Shown in pieces: positions 6,976-9,918 of a stretch of 9,918 nucleotides of DNA (position 1 is the stretch's first letter; each line of letters begins with the position of its first letter). A model generated the notes under the pieces. The model was given only the letters and a program-made list of their open reading frames with translations. It did not search any database and was not told where the DNA came from. The translations under genes and the position numbers were made by a program. The stretch covers positions 1-9,918 of the forward strand of contig CAMGKS010000040.1 of the NCBI GenBank assembly GCA_946056785.1. The letters run 5' to 3'. The DNA comes from an uncultured Clostridia bacterium (GTDB lineage: Bacteria > Bacillota > Clostridia > Christensenellales > CAG-917).

Positions 6976-8269
6976 CTTAACCCCTCAAGCTATGTCAGCT
7001 GTATGCGTTATATTGTTTTTTGAAGTCGTTGCCTGGTTGTTTTTGCTTGCATATTGTATCAGATTTAAAGTTAAAGCCGTATATATCGTTTTATACGCTT
7101 TAGGAACAATCGTTGCTTTTATATGGCTGTGTATGTTATTAAGCGTTCATGCCGCTATTTTTGGTAACGGAGATTTTAGCGGAATCGAACCTTTAAAAGA
7201 CATTCCGCTTAGTGCCGTTACAGTGATTTTGGTCTTAGCCTGCGTTTTGTTGACAGTCGGCTTTATTCATTTTGCATATCACCGCAGAACGAATCTTTCG
7301 CTTATGTCCATAAAAGAAAGCGTTGATAAACTTCCCGTCGGTTTGTGTTTTTACGACGGAAAAGGAATGTCTTTGTTATATAATAAAATCGCAAACGATA
7401 TAAGTTTGTCGCTTTTCGGAAATGAAATTATGAACGGCGAAGAATTTTGGGAAAACGTGCTTACGCTGAAAATACCTGAAAGTTGCAAAGTTATTGCGGC
7501 AGGCGATACGCCGATAATTTTAACCGAGAGCGGAAAGGCATACGCTTTCAAAAGAACGGAGCATAATTTCGACAAGCGTACGATATACGAAATTACAGCA
7601 ACCGACGTGACGAGAGAATATCGGCTTTCGACTGAGATAAGCGACGTCAACGCCGAATTGAAGAAAATGAACGAGCGACTTATAGAGTACGGCGACAATA
7701 TAAACCGCCTTACTCGTGAAAAGGAAATTCTGAACGCAAAAATAAACATACACGATGAAATGGGCAAGTTGCTTTTAGCGACAAAGAACCGTATAAAAAA
7801 CGATAAAGGACTTAAGTCTTGGGAATTAATAACGCTTTGGCAAAATACGGTTAAAGCCTTTGGATACTTAAAGGACGAAAAAGTCGAAGACGGACTTACT
7901 GATTTAAAAAAAGCCGCCGAATCAATCGGAATTTGCGTCGTGATAAACGGCGATATGCCTTCTTGCGACGAGCCTGCATACACGATATGCCTTAAAGCAC
8001 TTCACGTTTCTATAACGAATACGGCTTCTCACGCTGACGGCGATAAAATATCGGTGGATATTTTGACAAGCGGCAGTGCATACGAAATTGCCATATCGAA
8101 CAACGGAAAACCTCCGACGGGCAATATCGTAGAAGGCGGCGGACTTTCTTCGCTCAGAATGCTTGTCGAACGTGCAAACGGCGAAATGCAGTTTGTTTAC
8201 AGTCCGAAATTTTTGTTAAAAATCAAGTTGCCTATATTAAAAGGAGGCGTTTATGACAGAAAAATATAA
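6962..8269 (+). CDS. Membrane sensor histidine kinase with HDExG-type phosphoacceptor
   Basis: This is a 435-residue kinase. Three membrane helices (about 11-33, 40-62 and 83-104) are followed by a PAS-like domain starting SIKESVDKLPVGLCFYDG (from residue 116) and a coiled coil (about 222-262). The phosphoacceptor helix reads INIHDEMGKLL, with His264 in the HD-E-x-G form of HisKA_3-related kinases. The ATPase domain shows an N box (SITNTASHADG, Asn353), a G1 box (SNNGKPP, around 379-385) and a G2 box (GGGLSSLR, from residue 392). The usual Asp of the G1 D-x-G is Asn here, as in several GHKL families, so activity is likely but not certain. It should phosphorylate the response regulator encoded next. 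The gene overlaps the upstream gene by 14 nt and the downstream gene by 17 nt. The signal is unknown. Confidence 0.88.
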   Translation: MAYIDLTPQAMSAVCVILFFEVVAWLFLLAYCIRFKVKAVYIVLYALGTIVAFIWLCMLLSVHAAIFGNGDFSGIEPLKDIPLSAVTVILVLACVLLTVGFIHFAYHRRTNLSLMSIKESVDKLPVGLCFYDGKGMSLLYNKIANDISLSLFGNEIMNGEEFWENVLTLKIPESCKVIAAGDTPIILTESGKAYAFKRTEHNFDKRTIYEITATDVTREYRLSTEISDVNAELKKMNERLIEYGDNINRLTREKEILNAKINIHDEMGKLLLATKNRIKNDKGLKSWELITLWQNTVKAFGYLKDEKVEDGLTDLKKAAESIGICVVINGDMPSCDEPAYTICLKALHVSITNTASHADGDKISVDILTSGSAYEIAISNNGKPPTGNIVEGGGLSSLRMLVERANGEMQFVYSPKFLLKIKLPILKGGVYDRKI

Positions 8270-8909
8270 AGTGCTTATTGTCGAAGATCAGATGATGCCC
8301 AGACAACTTTTTGAAGATATGGTAAATCATTCAGATATTTTTGAACTTGTTGCGGGAATCGATAATGCCGACGTTGCGGATATTTATTGTGCCAAAGAAT
8401 CGGTAGATTTGGTTTTAATGGACGTGCTTACAAAAAACGCTGCCAACGGTTTGGAAGCGGCTAAGAGAATAAAATCTCTTTATCCCGAAATTAAAATTAT
8501 AATCGTAACAAGCATGCCTGAATTTTCATACATCGAAAAAGCAAAATCTATCGGTGTTGAAGGTTTTTGGTATAAAGATATATCGACAGATTCTATCTTA
8601 TCCGTTATGAACAGAGTTGTTGAAGGCGAAAACGTATATCCCGACAGAACGCCGGAACTTGTTTTGGGGAACGCCACCAGCTATGATTTTACCGAAAAAG
8701 AATTGGAAGTTTTAAGGGAAATGACGGGTGGCTATACAAACCAGGAAATTGCCGACAAAGTTTTTATGTCGGTCGGGGCGGTAAAAGCCCATATTCTCAA
8801 CATGCTTGAAAAGACGGGTTTCAGAAACAGAACGGAGCTTGCGGTAAGGGCAAGGGAAATAGGACTTGTTATCCTTGACAGAAAAGAGCCGCATAAAGAC
8901 GATGATTAA
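8253..8909 (+). CDS. NarL/FixJ-family response regulator (receiver plus LuxR-type HTH)
   Basis: This is a 218-residue cytoplasmic DNA-binding regulator. The receiver domain (about 4-125) has the acidic pair Glu11-Asp12, phosphoacceptor Asp57 (VDLVLMDV), the switch Thr86 (IIVTS) and Lys108 (FWYKD), all in the expected places. The LuxR-type helix-turn-helix (about 146-205) contains FTEKELEVL, TNQEIADKVFMSVGAVKAH and the typical NRTELAVRA end. Length and order are normal for the family. The ribosome binding site AAGGAGG (8241-8247) is 5 nt before the ATG and lies inside the kinase gene, which it overlaps by 17 nt. It should be phosphorylated by the kinase encoded just upstream. Its targets are unknown; the inverted repeat over the operon promoter is one candidate. 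Confidence 0.95.
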   Translation: MTEKYKVLIVEDQMMPRQLFEDMVNHSDIFELVAGIDNADVADIYCAKESVDLVLMDVLTKNAANGLEAAKRIKSLYPEIKIIIVTSMPEFSYIEKAKSIGVEGFWYKDISTDSILSVMNRVVEGENVYPDRTPELVLGNATSYDFTEKELEVLREMTGGYTNQEIADKVFMSVGAVKAHILNMLEKTGFRNRTELAVRAREIGLVILDRKEPHKDDD

Positions 8910-8923
8910 TTTGCATATAAAAA

Positions 8924-8954
8924 ACGTTCCGTATAATTTAACCGTCGGAAACGT
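8924..8954 (+). other. Inverted repeat after the response regulator, possible weak terminator
   Basis: ACGTTCCG (8924-8931) can pair with CGGAAACGT (8946-8954) with one bulged base and a 14-base loop. The next T-run is TTTTT at 8962-8966, seven bases further on, which is poor for an intrinsic terminator. TATAAT (8932-8937) lies in the loop with TTTGCA 16 bp upstream, so the element may instead belong to a promoter for the hydrolase gene. No better terminator was found for the operon. Confidence 0.3.
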
Positions 8955-9025
8955 CAAACGATTTTTCAATTTAAAACGATAAGTTTTGCCTTTTTATAAT
9001 GTTGTTCGGGAAGTGACGATTATTA

Positions 9026-9054
9026 TTGAAAACGTATGAAGTTTGTGATAAATT
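9026..9054 (+). promoter_or_regulatory. Candidate promoter abutting the hydrolase start codon
   Basis: TTGAAA (9026-9031), 17 bp, then TAAATT (9049-9054) preceded by TGA (extended -10 like). Transcription would begin near 9061, at the ATG itself. A competing promoter (TTTGCA 8910-8915, TATAAT 8932-8937) would give a leader of more than 100 nt. Confidence 0.4.
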
Positions 9055-9060
9055 ATATTT

Positions 9061-9888
9061 ATGAGAATTTGTACGCTATCAAAAAGGATTGCCTTTATCG
9101 TAATTGTCGTTGTGCTGTCGGTTGCGATATTGGCATTATCCGTATATTTTTTAACTGTTCATTGTAAATCAAGTAAGTATCTGATTAAAATAGACGTAAG
9201 TTCGGTTCCGTCTCCGTCTGCTTATGAGATTACTGAAAACGACGTTGAATTGACGTTCGGTAAAATGCATTATGCGAAAGTCGGCATAGGAGAACAAGCG
9301 GTTATTCTCGTGCACGGCAACGGAAGCAGCCACAAAAAACTTATTAGCCTTGCAAAATATCTGTCGAACAGATACACGGTATTTTTGCCGGATAGCCGTT
9401 GTCACGGAGAGAGCGATTCGGTTGATAAGATTTCTTATAAATTGATTTCGGCGGACCTTGTTGAATTTGCCGATAAGCTCGGAATTGTAAAACCGATTGT
9501 TGTCGGACATTCCGACGGAGGAATAGTTGCAATAAATACTGCGATAGAGTATCCCGACTTTATGAAAGCGTTTGTCTCTTTTGGGGCAAACAGTCATCCA
9601 AGTAAGTTTAAATTTTATTTTACTCTTCAGGTAAAAATTAAAAACTTTTTCAAACACAGCATATTGAACGATATGATGCTTAACGAACCGAATTTTACTT
9701 CTTCCGACTTAGCTTCCATCAGAGTCCCGGCATATATTGTTGCGGGCGAATTCGATATTATGCCGCTGAGCGATACGGTATATATTCATGAAAACATAAA
9801 GGATAGCGATATTGCAATTGTGCAGGGCGGAAATCACGTAAATTACGTTCACGACGGTAAACAAGCGTATGCAATCTTAATTTTTTAA
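9061..9888 (+). CDS. Membrane-anchored alpha/beta hydrolase
   Basis: This is a 275-residue protein. A positively charged start and one long hydrophobic helix (about 10-33) form a signal anchor, placing the enzyme outside the membrane. The fold motifs are in order: oxyanion-hole HGNG (85-88), strand-loop LPDSRCHGES (109-118), nucleophile elbow GHSDGG with Ser151, acid GEFD with Asp232, and GGNH with His259. The triad is complete, so an active esterase, lipase or peptidase-like enzyme is likely; the substrate cannot be read. The cap between residues 178 and 215 is short and lysine/phenylalanine-rich. There is no Shine-Dalgarno sequence upstream of the ATG, although alternative starts are no better. 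It lies 151 nt after the regulator gene with its own candidate promoter, so it is probably a separate unit. No terminator is visible before the window ends 30 nt later. Confidence 0.88.
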   Translation: MRICTLSKRIAFIVIVVVLSVAILALSVYFLTVHCKSSKYLIKIDVSSVPSPSAYEITENDVELTFGKMHYAKVGIGEQAVILVHGNGSSHKKLISLAKYLSNRYTVFLPDSRCHGESDSVDKISYKLISADLVEFADKLGIVKPIVVGHSDGGIVAINTAIEYPDFMKAFVSFGANSHPSKFKFYFTLQVKIKNFFKHSILNDMMLNEPNFTSSDLASIRVPAYIVAGEFDIMPLSDTVYIHENIKDSDIAIVQGGNHVNYVHDGKQAYAILIF

Positions 9889-9918
9889 CTTTTAAACTTT
9901 CAATTGTCATAAAACTTA

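Noticed and set aside
7351..7983. 210-codon antisense open frame inside the histidine kinase gene
   Set aside because: It is a shadow of a well-supported + strand gene. Its Ser/Phe-rich, low-complexity composition is what the reverse complement of a Lys/Glu-rich coiled-coil region gives.
9169..9657. 162-codon antisense open frame under the hydrolase
   Set aside because: It overlaps an intact catalytic-triad gene on the other strand and shows no motifs or ribosome binding site.

Overview
The window looks like chromosomal DNA from an A+T-rich member of the Bacillota, most likely an uncultured gut-type clostridium. The grounds are strong AGGAGG-like ribosome binding sites, frequent TTG starts, a BspA-like lipoprotein with 23-residue leucine-rich repeats, and a histidine-kinase/LuxR-regulator operon of a clostridial kind. 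The lineage is inferred from gene style; no marker gene is present. All supported genes lie on the + strand, and no rRNA, tRNA, CRISPR or mobile element was seen.

Layout. (1) 54-1121: the C-terminal part of an aspartate kinase whose reading frame is broken just upstream, followed by an intrinsic terminator at 1209-1240. (2) 1122-1611: a non-coding stretch ending in a perfect-consensus sigma-A promoter (TTGACA, 17 bp, TATAAT) preceded by two TTATGCAAA direct repeats 11 bp apart. (3) 1639-4896: a large secreted lipoprotein with an N-terminal BspA-type LRR block and an unrecognised C-terminal region of about 850 residues. (4) 4897-5304: terminator-like hairpins, a degenerate array of about 18-19-bp repeats, and a promoter whose -10 box sits between the arms of an 8-bp inverted repeat. 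(5) 5305-8909: three overlapping genes forming a signalling operon. They encode a multi-membrane-span kinase-like protein without recognisable catalytic motifs, a membrane histidine kinase with an HDExG phosphoacceptor box and ATP-binding motifs, and a NarL/FixJ-type response regulator. (6) 9061-9888: a membrane-anchored alpha/beta hydrolase with an intact Ser-Asp-His triad and no visible ribosome binding site.

How they may work together. The operon genes overlap by 14 and 17 nt, so they are probably translationally coupled and made in fixed ratio. The simplest reading is a two-sensor system: the first protein supplies a large membrane input module, the second supplies catalysis, and the LuxR-type regulator is the output. 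The inverted repeat over the operon promoter is a candidate autoregulatory site. The lipoprotein and the hydrolase are possible neighbouring targets, but nothing in the sequence proves it. The most unusual features are the inactive-looking kinase paired with an active-looking one, and the repeat array and operator upstream of them.
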